DNA of 64,000 nt from a bacterium (GTDB taxonomy: Bacteria; JAMCPX01), in contig JAJYLN010000008.1 of the NCBI GenBank assembly GCA_021787665.1, positions 14,739 to 78,738 on the forward strand. The letters run 5' to 3'. Shown here one piece after another: positions 38,683 to 47,119 of this stretch (its first letter is position 1; each line of letters begins with the position of its first letter). The notes under the pieces are model-generated. The model was not told where the DNA came from, ran no database searches, and worked only from the letters and a program-made list of their open reading frames with translations. The position numbers and the translations under genes are program-made.

Positions 38683-41277
38683 TTACTGCTCGAACCTGAA
38701 GAACTCATTGCCGTGCTGGGCGTTGACCTGCGTCGCAGTCTGTGTCGGCTGTGTGCCCGCGACAAATGCCTCGAACTTTGCGTTGGGGGTGTTCGCTGTC
38801 GCCAGATAGCCTGTTTTGGGATCAATCCTTGCGAAGACGATGTTGGGGGGTATGGGGAAATCGCTGTCCGGGTAGGGCACAACGGCTTTTTTCATGAAGT
38901 TGAGCCATATCGGGGCTGCAGCATTCCCTCCTACCTCCCCGATGCCCAGGCTCCTGTTGTTGTCGAAGCCGACCCATACCCCGGTGGTAAGGTCCGGGGT
39001 AAACCCGATGAACCACGCGTCCCTGTTGTCTTCGGTAGTACCCGTCTTTCCGGCGGCCGGCCTTCCGAGCGCGCTTGCCCTCCATCCGGTACCATGCTTC
39101 ACCACATTCCTCAGCATGCTTATCATCACATAGGCAGTTGCAGGATCCACGACGCGCACCGTTGCGCCCGTCATGGTCGAGCCCGCCGTCTGCTGTAAAG
39201 CCGCCTGAACTGCGCCGGGGCCTGTAAAGGTCGCCGACGAGGTAGTAAAGTCGATCGCATGCGGTGCCACGGTGTCGTTTTCAAGCACCGTTCCGTTTCT
39301 GTCCACGACCGATCGTATGTAGTACGAGGGTATCCACGTTCCGTAGTTCGGGAAGACATTATACGCGGTGATAAGGTCGATAAGGCTTATGGAAGAGGAC
39401 CCCAGGGCGAGGGTAAGATCGGGTGTCAGAGGCTCCGTTATGCCAAACTTCCTCGCGAACTTTATGGCGTATCTCACACCGATGGCATTGAGCAGTCGTA
39501 TGGAGGGGTTGTTCTTCGAATGGGTTATCGCGTCCTCAAGCGTGACCGGCCCGGTAAAGATCTTATCGTAGTTTCGTGGCTTCCATACCGTGGGCATGGT
39601 GGGTACGGTACCGGTCTCGGTCGTACCGGTGGTGGTGTCCGTATATTGGTAAACAACCGGGGTGTCGAGGATGATAGAGGCCGGGGTATAGCCTTTCTCG
39701 AGAGCGGCCGTGTAGTAGAGAGGCTTAAAAGCGGAACCAGGCTGGCGCTGGGCCTGGACCGCATGGTTGTACTGAGACTGTCCGAAATCGTAGCCCCCGA
39801 CAAGGGCCATTATTCCTCCGGTATGGGCGTCGAGCGCAACGAGCGCGCCCTGGACATGCGGATGAGGCTCGAGGGAGAATTCGGAAACGCTCCTGCCCTT
39901 TTTGATCAGCTTGACGAGGACGACGTCCCCGGTCCCGAGCACCTTGTGCGGGTCGGTAACGGGCGGGTACCATTTGGACGGGTCGAAGGGGTGTGCCCAG
40001 CTCATGTTCGCGATCGTTATGACCCCGCTTTCGCCTCCGACGTCGATCGTGACGCCCCTGTTTGCCGGCAGAAAGCCTGTGACGACCGCGTGATAAAGCC
40101 GATCCGGGAGGACGGTATACTGCACCGGGATAGCACTGCTATCGGACATCGACGGGGTGAGCATGTAGTAGTCAGGGTACACCGCAAGCTCGCTCTGCTT
40201 TATCTGGTCCTCGTAGCTTTGCATATCCTTTTCATTTTTCAGGGTGGCCTCCGGACCCGTGTACCCTTGTTTTCTGGCTATAGTTTCGAGTCCTGACCTG
40301 ACTGCCTTTCTCGCGTACCGCTGCATCGCAGGATCGATGGTCGTAGAGATCCTCAATCCCTGCTCGAGCACGGTGTCCTCGCCGTACTTCGCGGAGAGTT
40401 GCTCCTTCAGCATCTCCAGAAAATACGGGGCGATGTTGTGGATCTGATACGGGCTGTTAAGATACACTTTCAGGGGCTGCTCGTATGCAAGCTCTGCCTG
40501 TACCTTCGTAATATAACCCTGGTCCGCCATCCTGCCGAGGACATACTTCTGCCTTGCTTTCGTTCTTTGGGGCGACGTGACCGGGGAATACAGGTTCGGC
40601 GCGCGCGGAAGTCCCCCGAGAAGGGCCGCTTCCGCAAGGGAAAGGTCTTTTGCCTGCTTCCCGAAGTACATCTCGCTTGCACACTCCACCCCGTAGCACC
40701 CGTCGCCGAGGTATATCTGGTTGAGGTATATGTTCAGGATCTCGTTCTTGGAAAGGTGCCGCTCAAGCTGTGTGGCAAGGATGAACTCCCTCAGCTTTCG
40801 TGTGACGGTCTTCTGGGGTGTCAACAGGAGCGTCTTCACGAGCTGCTGAGTTATCGTGCTCCCCCCCTGGACGATCTGTCCGGCGAGGAGGTCTTTGATG
40901 GCTGCCCTGAAGATGGCCTCGTAGTCGACCCCCCCGTGCTGATAGAATGTTGCATCCTCTGCGGCAATGAATGCCTCCGGGACGTACTTCGACATCTGAT
41001 CGAGCGCTATCGGTATCCTCCTCTGAAGGAAAAACTGGCCAATGACCGAGCCATCGTTGCCATACACGTTCGTTATGACGGACGGTCGGTAGTCGGTAAT
41101 CGTGTTTATCTGCGGAATATCGGAGGTAATGTAGACATACACCCCGGCTAGTACCACGATCCCGAGAGCTATCACGCCGATGCCAAGCCAGAGCAGCCTT
41201 ATGCGTCTGGAAGGCTGCCTCGTATTTTTCCGGACCTGTCCCTGCTGTTTATCGCTGCTGTCTGTCTCTTCTGCCAT
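38683..41277 (-). CDS. mrcA: Penicillin-binding protein 1A (bifunctional class A PBP)
   Basis: 864 residues. A basic cytoplasmic tail is followed by one membrane anchor (I-G-V-I-A-L-G-I-V-V-L-A-G-V-Y-V). The GT51 glycosyltransferase domain has A-A-E-D-A-T-F-Y-Q-H-G-G-V-D and G-G-S-T-I-T-Q-Q-L-V-K. The transpeptidase domain has the active-site S-x2-K in R-Q-P-G-S-A-F-K-P, then H-S-K-N-N and A-G-K-T-G-T-T. An OB-like insertion lies between the two domains. Polymerises and crosslinks peptidoglycan at the outer face of the inner membrane. Middle gene of a three-gene minus-strand unit. Confidence 0.94.
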   Translation of the reverse strand: MAEETDSSDKQQGQVRKNTRQPSRRIRLLWLGIGVIALGIVVLAGVYVYITSDIPQINTITDYRPSVITNVYGNDGSVIGQFFLQRRIPIALDQMSKYVPEAFIAAEDATFYQHGGVDYEAIFRAAIKDLLAGQIVQGGSTITQQLVKTLLLTPQKTVTRKLREFILATQLERHLSKNEILNIYLNQIYLGDGCYGVECASEMYFGKQAKDLSLAEAALLGGLPRAPNLYSPVTSPQRTKARQKYVLGRMADQGYITKVQAELAYEQPLKVYLNSPYQIHNIAPYFLEMLKEQLSAKYGEDTVLEQGLRISTTIDPAMQRYARKAVRSGLETIARKQGYTGPEATLKNEKDMQSYEDQIKQSELAVYPDYYMLTPSMSDSSAIPVQYTVLPDRLYHAVVTGFLPANRGVTIDVGGESGVITIANMSWAHPFDPSKWYPPVTDPHKVLGTGDVVLVKLIKKGRSVSEFSLEPHPHVQGALVALDAHTGGIMALVGGYDFGQSQYNHAVQAQRQPGSAFKPLYYTAALEKGYTPASIILDTPVVYQYTDTTTGTTETGTVPTMPTVWKPRNYDKIFTGPVTLEDAITHSKNNPSIRLLNAIGVRYAIKFARKFGITEPLTPDLTLALGSSSISLIDLITAYNVFPNYGTWIPSYYIRSVVDRNGTVLENDTVAPHAIDFTTSSATFTGPGAVQAALQQTAGSTMTGATVRVVDPATAYVMISMLRNVVKHGTGWRASALGRPAAGKTGTTEDNRDAWFIGFTPDLTTGVWVGFDNNRSLGIGEVGGNAAAPIWLNFMKKAVVPYPDSDFPIPPNIVFARIDPKTGYLATANTPNAKFEAFVAGTQPTQTATQVNAQHGNEFFRFEQ

Positions 41278-41300
41278 GTTCGTATGACTTCAATCCCGGG

Positions 41301-41786
41301 CTACCTTGCCGTCACCTTCTTGATCTGTCTGATGTCTTCGATCCGTGCAAGCGATGACAGCTTGGCCCTCACATATCCGTAGGTCGTCCTGCCGTAGCAG
41401 AACAAGGAGCCGTCGACCATAAGGGTCACCACGCTGCCATTCTTGAGGAAGACGGACGCGTTTAACGGCTCGCCTTCGAGCTTGTTCAGGAGCTTGGCCG
41501 GGACATGCGATGTGTCAGACAGACTCGTAAAGCTTATCGAGGCGATATTGTCGAACGGTATCATGTTCAGGGTCATGCCATTGTAGCCCCATACATAGTT
41601 CTTGCCGTCGATGCTGCCGTGTTCGACCGCTGTTGTGACGCCGAGCTGGTCCATGATGGTAAAGCCCATGTTTGTGGTAGTCTTTGGGATATAGCCAGCC
41701 TGTCCCTGCAGCAGGCCCATTGCGCAGACCGCGCGCGCCAGCAGCACCAGGGAAAGCACCGATATTGAAACACATAGTCTTTTCAT
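41301..41786 (-). CDS. Small exported protein of unknown function
   Basis: 161 residues from ATG 41786. A signal peptide (K-R-L-C-V-S-I-S-V-L-S-L-V-L-L-A-R-A-V-C-A) is followed by a mature part with many short strands (G-K-N-Y-V-W-G-Y-N-G-M-T-L-N-M-I-P-F-D-N-I). The segment N-A-S-V-F-L-K-N-G-S-V-V-T-L-M-V-D-G-S reads like a beta-sandwich or LSM-like roll in which a protein responds to Asn/Gly-rich turns. No family is recognised. First gene of the unit with PBP1a, 23 bases apart, which hints at an envelope role. Confidence 0.7.
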   Translation of the reverse strand: MKRLCVSISVLSLVLLARAVCAMGLLQGQAGYIPKTTTNMGFTIMDQLGVTTAVEHGSIDGKNYVWGYNGMTLNMIPFDNIASISFTSLSDTSHVPAKLLNKLEGEPLNASVFLKNGSVVTLMVDGSLFCYGRTTYGYVRAKLSSLARIEDIRQIKKVTAR

Positions 41787-41908
41787 CTCAACAGCACCTC
41801 TTTTATCCCAGGTTAGGAGCACATCAGCCACACAAGCGCATAAGCCATCATCCGAGTCATGGCCCGCTCTCCCGCGGCACGATGCACTTGATAATACTAC
41901 ATAGAGGT

Positions 41909-41936
41909 ATTATATAATGCTATGTCATAATTGCAA
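41909..41936 (-). promoter_or_regulatory. Promoter of the 41301-41786 / mrcA / glycosylase unit
   Basis: On the minus strand TTGCAA (41936-41931), 16 bases, then a consensus TATAAT (41914-41909). The -10 lies between inverted hexamers ACATAG and CTATGT, a possible regulator site. Confidence 0.7.
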
Positions 41937-41975
41937 GCGAATTGTTTGCTGCCGCGCGAAAAAGAGAGTACGTTG

Positions 41976-42002
41976 TTGACTTTTTTGTTAATTCGGTGTA
42001 AT
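41976..42002 (+). promoter_or_regulatory. carD promoter candidate
   Basis: TTGACT (41976-41981), 15 bases, TGTAAT (41997-42002). The predicted leader of about 60 bases carries the AAGGAGG before carD. The divergent unit's promoter lies about 60 bases to the left. Confidence 0.55.
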
Positions 42003-42067
42003 CTACAAAACGTTTATCCCGTCAGAGGAAAAACGGTCTTCTCGCGGGCTAAACAAGGAGGCTTAAT

Positions 42068-42550
42068 ATGTTTAAAGTAGGAGACATAGCTGTTTACCCC
42101 GCTCACGGGGTGGGGAAAATAGTCGCCATTGAGATAAAAGAGGTCGGGGGAGCGAAATATACATTCTACGTGATGAATATACTTGAAAACAATATGAAGG
42201 TCATGGTACCCACCAATAACGCGAACGCAGTTGGTCTGAGGCGGGTGATATCGCACGATATGGTACCCAAGATATTCGATATCTTCAAAGAGAAGAGGAT
42301 CACGGTCGACAGTCAGACATGGAACAGGAGATTCAGGGAATATACGGAAAAGATAAAGACGGGATCGGTGTTCGAGATAGCGGAGGTGCTGAAGGATCTG
42401 TCGTTGCTCAAGACCCAGAAAGAGCTCTCCTTCGGCGAGAGGAAGCTGCTCGATACCGCACGGAACCTTCTGTTGAAGGAACTGGTCGTCGTAACGGGCA
42501 AAGAAGAAGAGGTCCTTGAAAAGGAAATAAACAGTATTTTTGGCAAATGA
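42068..42550 (+). CDS. CarD-family RNA polymerase-binding regulator
   Basis: 160 residues, the normal CarD/CdnL length. The N-terminal RNA-polymerase-interacting Tudor-like domain starts F-K-V-G-D-I-A-V-Y-P-A-H-G-V-G-K-I and includes Y-V-M-N-I-L-E-N-N-M-K-V-M-V-P. The helical C-terminal domain holds V-L-K-D-L-S-L-L-K-T-Q-K-E-L-S-F-G-E-R-K-L-L-D. CarD proteins stabilise open promoter complexes at rRNA and housekeeping promoters. It has a strong AAGGAGG and its own promoter. The downstream order PIN-TRAM, ispD, ispF, cysS is a familiar cluster in several phyla. Confidence 0.93.
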   Translation: MFKVGDIAVYPAHGVGKIVAIEIKEVGGAKYTFYVMNILENNMKVMVPTNNANAVGLRRVISHDMVPKIFDIFKEKRITVDSQTWNRRFREYTEKIKTGSVFEIAEVLKDLSLLKTQKELSFGERKLLDTARNLLLKELVVVTGKEEEVLEKEINSIFGK

Positions 42551-42604
42551 TCTTATTATTCCTAAATAAGGATCTATATTTTATTATGGAAAGGATGGCT
42601 GATA

Positions 42605-43624
42605 ATGGGATTAATCTTACTGAGAGTGGTTGTCCTGATATTGTCAGGACTGGGTGGGTTCGTCATAACCCTTCGCTTGCTCAACCAGCCAGAGCTTGCT
42701 CTGGCTGGGGCTGCGGTAGGAGTGGCGCTTGGCTTTCTGGTCATAGTATTTGAAAGGATAATACGGAAACAGCACATTAAGGCCATCATGGGCGGCTCGA
42801 TAGGGCTGCTCGTGGGACTGGCTGCGAGCAATCTGCTGACCTACGGTGTACTGCGTGACCTGCTCAATGAGCCGTATGTGAGCATCACGATCTACCTCCT
42901 GCTGAACGTACTCCTCGGTTATAGCGGACTCATCATCGGCGCACAGAAGGGGGCCGCGTTCGATCCGAGCGAGCTCAAGGCGGGAGCCACCATGGCGAAT
43001 ACCATAGCGAGTTACAAGCTGCTCGATACATCGGTCATCATAGATGGAAGGATTGCTGATGTTTGTGAAACGGGCTTTATTGAAGGCGTGTTCCTCATCC
43101 CCCAGTTCGTCCTCCAGGAACTCCAGTACATCGCCGATTCCGCGGACCCGCTCAAAAGAACGAGGGGAAGACGTGGCCTCGATATCCTCAAACGAATGCA
43201 GAAGATGACGGACATCGAGGTGCGGGTAACCGAGCAGGACTTTCCAAAGATAAAGAGCGTCGATGCAAAGCTCGTCGCGCTGGGCAAGAAACTGAACGCG
43301 AAGGTGATAACCAACGACTTCAACCTCAACAAGGTCGCTGAGCTCCAGGGGGTCACGGTGCTTAACTTGAACCAGCTCTCAAACGCCCTCAAGCCAGTCG
43401 TCATACCGGGCGAGTTCATGAAGCTCAAGGTCATCAAAGAAGGGACCGAGTCCAATCAGGGTGTCGCGTATCTGGACGATGGGACCATGGTGGTGGTCGA
43501 CAACGGCAAGAGACTCATCGGGAGGACGATCGATACGGTGGTCACGAGCGTGCTCCAAACGACGGCGGGAAGAATGATATTCGCAAAGCCCAAGGAAGAC
43601 AACGGGGGGGCACAGCATCAGTAG
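42605..43624 (+). CDS. PIN/TRAM-domain membrane protein (YacL-like)
   Basis: 339 residues. Four N-terminal membrane helices (about 1-110) are followed by the PIN nuclease-like domain, with acidic residues in L-L-D-T-S-V-I-I-D-G-R-I-A-D-V and V-I-T-N-D-F-N-L-N-K-V-A. A C-terminal TRAM RNA-binding domain begins near P-G-E-F-M-K-L-K-V-I-K-E-G and runs to V-D-N-G-K-R-L-I-G-R. The family is often found beside carD and ispD and is proposed to act on RNA at the membrane; its substrate is not known. Confidence 0.9.
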   Translation: MGLILLRVVVLILSGLGGFVITLRLLNQPELALAGAAVGVALGFLVIVFERIIRKQHIKAIMGGSIGLLVGLAASNLLTYGVLRDLLNEPYVSITIYLLLNVLLGYSGLIIGAQKGAAFDPSELKAGATMANTIASYKLLDTSVIIDGRIADVCETGFIEGVFLIPQFVLQELQYIADSADPLKRTRGRRGLDILKRMQKMTDIEVRVTEQDFPKIKSVDAKLVALGKKLNAKVITNDFNLNKVAELQGVTVLNLNQLSNALKPVVIPGEFMKLKVIKEGTESNQGVAYLDDGTMVVVDNGKRLIGRTIDTVVTSVLQTTAGRMIFAKPKEDNGGAQHQ

Positions 43625-43625
43625 C

Positions 43626-44306
43626 GTGCGCATAACAGCCATAGTCCCCGCCGCCGGCATGGGGATACGGCTCGGGTCGGCAGTACCGAAACAGTTCATG
43701 GAATTAGAGGGTAAGCCGGTATTGATCTACAGCCTCGAGGTGCTCAATCAGGTCGAGGACATCAGCGATATCATAGTCTCCGGATCGGCTTCCGGCGTCT
43801 CAGTAATAAAGAAACTCCTCCGCACCTTCTCCATCGGCAAGGTGCTCGATGTCGTCGAGGGAGGAAAGGAGCGCATGCAGTCCGTCCGGAACGCATTCGA
43901 TACCATCCGCACGACCGATTACGTGCTCATCCACGACGCCGCAAGGCCCTTCGTAACGAGGGCGGTCGTGGAAGGAGTGATACGAGCGGGCATCGCACAC
44001 GACGCTGCCATAAGCGCGATACCGGTCAACGATACGGTGAAGTTCGTGGACGCCGGCGGGACCATCGTCAGGAATGTCGACCGCCGTGGCCTGTGGCTTG
44101 CACAGACTCCACAGGTATTCAGGCACAGTCTCCTTGCCCGGGCGTACGAGCTGTACGACAGGCAACCTGCAGAAGTGACGGATGAGTCCGGCATGGTCGA
44201 GCTCATGGGCGTGCCCGTGAAAGCGGTAGCAGGGAGTCTGCTCAACATCAAGATCACGAACGACGATGACCTCGCACTCGCGCGGCTCATCGCGAGGACG
44301 GCATGA
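43626..44306 (+). CDS. ispD: 2-C-methyl-D-erythritol 4-phosphate cytidylyltransferase
   Basis: 226 residues. The nucleotidyltransferase motif is A-I-V-P-A-A-G-M-G-I-R-L-G with the family K in V-P-K-Q-F. Other landmarks are L-I-H-D-A-A-R-P-F-V and A-Q-T-P-Q-V-F-R, then D-E-S-G-M-V-E. The start is GTG 43626, one base after the preceding stop; no ATG fits. Third step of the MEP isoprenoid pathway. Overlaps ispF by four bases. Confidence 0.94.
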   Translation: MRITAIVPAAGMGIRLGSAVPKQFMELEGKPVLIYSLEVLNQVEDISDIIVSGSASGVSVIKKLLRTFSIGKVLDVVEGGKERMQSVRNAFDTIRTTDYVLIHDAARPFVTRAVVEGVIRAGIAHDAAISAIPVNDTVKFVDAGGTIVRNVDRRGLWLAQTPQVFRHSLLARAYELYDRQPAEVTDESGMVELMGVPVKAVAGSLLNIKITNDDDLALARLIARTA

Positions 44307-44776
44307 ACAGGATAGGCATGGGCTACGATATCCATAGGCTCGTGGAGGGGCGCAGGCTTATCATCGGCGGCGTCGACATACCGTACGGGAAGGGGCTGAT
44401 CGGGCACTCGGACGCGGACGTTCTTCTGCACGCCATCAGCGATGCCATACTCGGGGCACTCTCGCGGGGAGACATCGGTACACATTTCCCGCCGGGCGAT
44501 GACGCGTACAAGGACATCCCGAGCGCATCGATACTCAGGAAGGCCATTGGCCTTGCAAAGGGGGGCGGCTACAACGTCCTGAATATAGACAGCGTCGTCG
44601 TGGCCAGCGGGCCGAAGCTATCGGCCTACTACGGCCGCATCATCGACTCGGTAGCGGGCATTGCAGGTATCAACCCCTCCCTGGTAGGCATCAAGGCGAA
44701 GACGAACGACGGCTTCGACGCACCCGGCAGAGGAGAGGCAATTGCCGCGTATGCCATAGTCCTGCTTGGAACGTAG
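44303..44776 (+). CDS. ispF: 2-C-methyl-D-erythritol 2,4-cyclodiphosphate synthase
   Basis: 157 residues, typical length. Metal-binding motif G-Y-D-I-H-R-L at the N-terminus, then G-H-S-D-A-D-V-L-L-H-A-I-S-D-A-I-L-G-A, F-P-P-G-D-D and the C-terminal K-T-N-D-G-F-D. Forms the cyclic diphosphate in the MEP pathway. The ATGA overlap with ispD and close spacing to cysS make one unit. Confidence 0.95.
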   Translation: MNRIGMGYDIHRLVEGRRLIIGGVDIPYGKGLIGHSDADVLLHAISDAILGALSRGDIGTHFPPGDDAYKDIPSASILRKAIGLAKGGGYNVLNIDSVVVASGPKLSAYYGRIIDSVAGIAGINPSLVGIKAKTNDGFDAPGRGEAIAAYAIVLLGT

Positions 44777-44777
44777 C

Positions 44778-46238
44778 ATGCCGCTCAGGATATACGACAC
44801 TTTTACCAGGAGCAAGCAGGAATTCAGGCCGATACGGGGGAACCATGTCGGCATGTACGTTTGCGGTATAACGGTGTACGACCTCTGCCATATAGGTCAC
44901 GCGAGGTCTGCGATCGTCTTCGACACGATCTACCGGTACCTGCAGGCAAAGAGCTATGACGTCACATTCGTAAAGAACTTTACGGACATAGATGATAAGA
45001 TCATCAATAGGGCCAATCGGGAGGGACTGACGGCGGGCCAGGTAGCGGAACGGTATATCGAAGAGTACTACAGGGATATGGACAGGCTCGGGCTGAGAAA
45101 GCCCACCCACGAGCCGAGGGCGACTCTGCACATAGGCGGTATCATAGATCTCGTGCAGGAACTCATCCGGAAGGGCCACGCTTATGAGGTAAGCGGCGAC
45201 GTGTACTATGCGGTGAGGAGCTTTCAGGGCTACGGCAAGCTCTCCGGCAAGGACATCGAGGAGCTCGAGGCCGGGGCGCGCGTCGAGCCGGGGGAGGCCA
45301 AGAGAGACCCCCTCGATTTTGCGCTGTGGAAAAAGAGCAAGCCGGGCGAGCCCTCATGGGAGAGCCCCTGGGGCAGGGGCAGGCCGGGCTGGCACATAGA
45401 ATGCTCCGCGATGAGTACGCATTTTCTCGGCGAGAGCTTCGATTTGCACGGAGGAGGGATGGACCTGATCTTCCCGCACCACGAGAACGAGATAGCCCAG
45501 TCCGAAGGCGCCACCGGTAAGCGATTCGTTTCGTATTGGCTCCACAACGGGTTCGTGCAGACGAACAAAGAGAAGATGTCGAAGTCGCTCGGCAATTTTT
45601 TTACGATACGGGAGATCCTTGAGCGGTTTGAGCCGCAGGCGCTGAGGCTGTTCGCACTCATGCACCACTATCGGAACCCCGTCGACTTCTCCGAGCAGTC
45701 GCTCAGAGAGGCCGAAAAAGCGCTCTACCGCGGATACGCGAGCCTGAGACTCCTCAGGGGCCTCCCTGCAACCGGGAAACCGCTGTTGTTGCCGGAAAGG
45801 CTCGAGGCCCTCTCCGACCGCATCGACGAGCTCAACAACGGCTTCTTCGAGGCAATGGACGATGACTTCAATACCGCGGGTGCCCTGTCGTGCCTGTTTG
45901 ATCTGATGAGGCTCATCAATACGCACTTCAAGGACGCCACGGCCGGGCCGGAAACCGGTGTAGTCAAAGGGATCGACGCCTTCGTCAGGAAAGCAGCAGA
46001 CATACTCGGCGTGTTCGACAGCGATCCGTCGGCCTTTCTGTCATCGAGACGGGAAAAAAGGCTCGCCGGGCTCGGCCTGACCAAGGGTGCTGTAGAGGAA
46101 ATGCTCGAGAGAAGGGCGCTCCTCAGGAAGGAACGGGCCTTCAAAGATGCGGACGCGATACGGGCAGAGCTGCTCAGGCAGGGCATATCGATTATGGACA
46201 CGCCCGGGGGCACCGTCTGGGACATCGCGGACGAGTGA
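44778..46238 (+). CDS. cysS: Cysteinyl-tRNA synthetase
   Basis: 486 residues from ATG 44778, one base after the ispF stop; a TTG extension to 44766 is not needed. The class I HIGH motif is H-I-G-H-A-R-S and the KMSKS motif is K-M-S-K-S-L-G-N. The zinc ligand Cys is in Y-V-C-G-I-T-V-Y, with W-H-I-E-C-S-A-M-S and F-P-H-H-E-N-E-I-A-Q-S supplying the others. All catalytic features are intact. Confidence 0.96.
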   Translation: MPLRIYDTFTRSKQEFRPIRGNHVGMYVCGITVYDLCHIGHARSAIVFDTIYRYLQAKSYDVTFVKNFTDIDDKIINRANREGLTAGQVAERYIEEYYRDMDRLGLRKPTHEPRATLHIGGIIDLVQELIRKGHAYEVSGDVYYAVRSFQGYGKLSGKDIEELEAGARVEPGEAKRDPLDFALWKKSKPGEPSWESPWGRGRPGWHIECSAMSTHFLGESFDLHGGGMDLIFPHHENEIAQSEGATGKRFVSYWLHNGFVQTNKEKMSKSLGNFFTIREILERFEPQALRLFALMHHYRNPVDFSEQSLREAEKALYRGYASLRLLRGLPATGKPLLLPERLEALSDRIDELNNGFFEAMDDDFNTAGALSCLFDLMRLINTHFKDATAGPETGVVKGIDAFVRKAADILGVFDSDPSAFLSSRREKRLAGLGLTKGAVEEMLERRALLRKERAFKDADAIRAELLRQGISIMDTPGGTVWDIADE

Positions 46239-46392
46239 ACTCCCGGCCTGAACGGGTACGTATAAAAATTACCGGCTTCAAAGTTTCCGAAGCCTTCCGG
46301 GATCATGTGTTTGAGTAACAACAGAATAAGAGTTGAGCAAAATCCGTAGGAACGATGTAAACCCCTCTCATCCTTATCAAAGCTGATCTGGT

Positions 46393-47076
46393 TTACCGGT
46401 CTGCCCGGGGCCTGACCATGAACTTTTCGGCGGAGCGCCTTGCCTGCTCAAGCTCGTCTGCCTGCAGTGGCAGGGGCACGCAATCCAGGTTCAGGGACGA
46501 CCGCAGTCCCTCGAGCAGCGCGGCGATGAGCTGCCCGTGCGGCACGTGGTGAAACGGCATGACCGAGCCCTGCTGCAGAAGGAAGCCCTTCGCCCTCCTC
46601 TGTGCGCCCCCGATGATTTTTCTTCCGTTGAAGGACAGCTCGTAACTCAACGTCCCTGCAAAGCACAGGGGATCCCGGCGATGCGCATGGTCCCTTCCAT
46701 ATTCCAGCGCTATGCCGAGCAGTCCGAATCCGCGCCGGAGACCCTCCGTTATCGAGCGATAGCTTTCCATCAGTGAGCCGCCGGCCGGCAGGTACGACTC
46801 GGGCATGATGACACTGTAGCAGAGGTCTCCGTCGTGCAGGACCGCTCCGCCGCCGGTGGGACGCTTTATGATCTCGAGGCCGCTATCACTCAGCACGTCC
46901 GGGAGCTCGTCGATCTTTTGGTTCATACCGATGGATATGCACGCAGTATTGAAGGTAAAGAACCTCAGCGTGCCGTCCCGGCCAGTCTCGGGCATACGGT
47001 CAAAGAGCAACTGGTCTATGGACATGTTCAGGGGCGGCGCGTAGCGAGTTAATCCAAGGTATCTTATCGTGCTCAT
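46393..47076 (-). CDS. Octanoyl/lipoate transferase of the LplA/LipM family
   Basis: 227 residues from ATG 47076 (TAGGATTGATT upstream). The biotin/lipoyl ligase fold shows I-K-R-P-T-G-G-G-A-V-L-H, then C-F-A-G-T-L-S-Y-E-L and G-R-K-I-I-G-G-A-Q-R-R-A-K-G-F-L-L-Q-Q-G-S. The lysine in G-R-K-I-I-G and the nearby Cys match the arrangement of LipM-type octanoyltransferases, in which that cysteine carries the acyl intermediate. Alternatively a lipoate-protein ligase for scavenged lipoate. A second route besides lipA/lipB at 8318-9826. It lies downstream of accC on the same strand. Confidence 0.8.
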   Translation of the reverse strand: MSTIRYLGLTRYAPPLNMSIDQLLFDRMPETGRDGTLRFFTFNTACISIGMNQKIDELPDVLSDSGLEIIKRPTGGGAVLHDGDLCYSVIMPESYLPAGGSLMESYRSITEGLRRGFGLLGIALEYGRDHAHRRDPLCFAGTLSYELSFNGRKIIGGAQRRAKGFLLQQGSVMPFHHVPHGQLIAALLEGLRSSLNLDCVPLPLQADELEQARRSAEKFMVRPRADR

Positions 47077-47119
47077 AATCAATCCTACGATAAAAATCAT
47101 AGGATTAAAAAGGTTACGT

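Noticed and set aside
39259-40296. 345-codon plus-strand frame opposite mrcA
   Set aside because: It lies within the PBP transpeptidase coding sequence and is Gly/Arg-rich in the way expected of GC-rich shadow frames.
46270-46300. Terminator between cysS and the LipM-like gene (GGCTTC/GAAGCC)
   Set aside because: The stem is short, the loop is 9 bases and there is no T-run on either strand, so it is not listed as a terminator.
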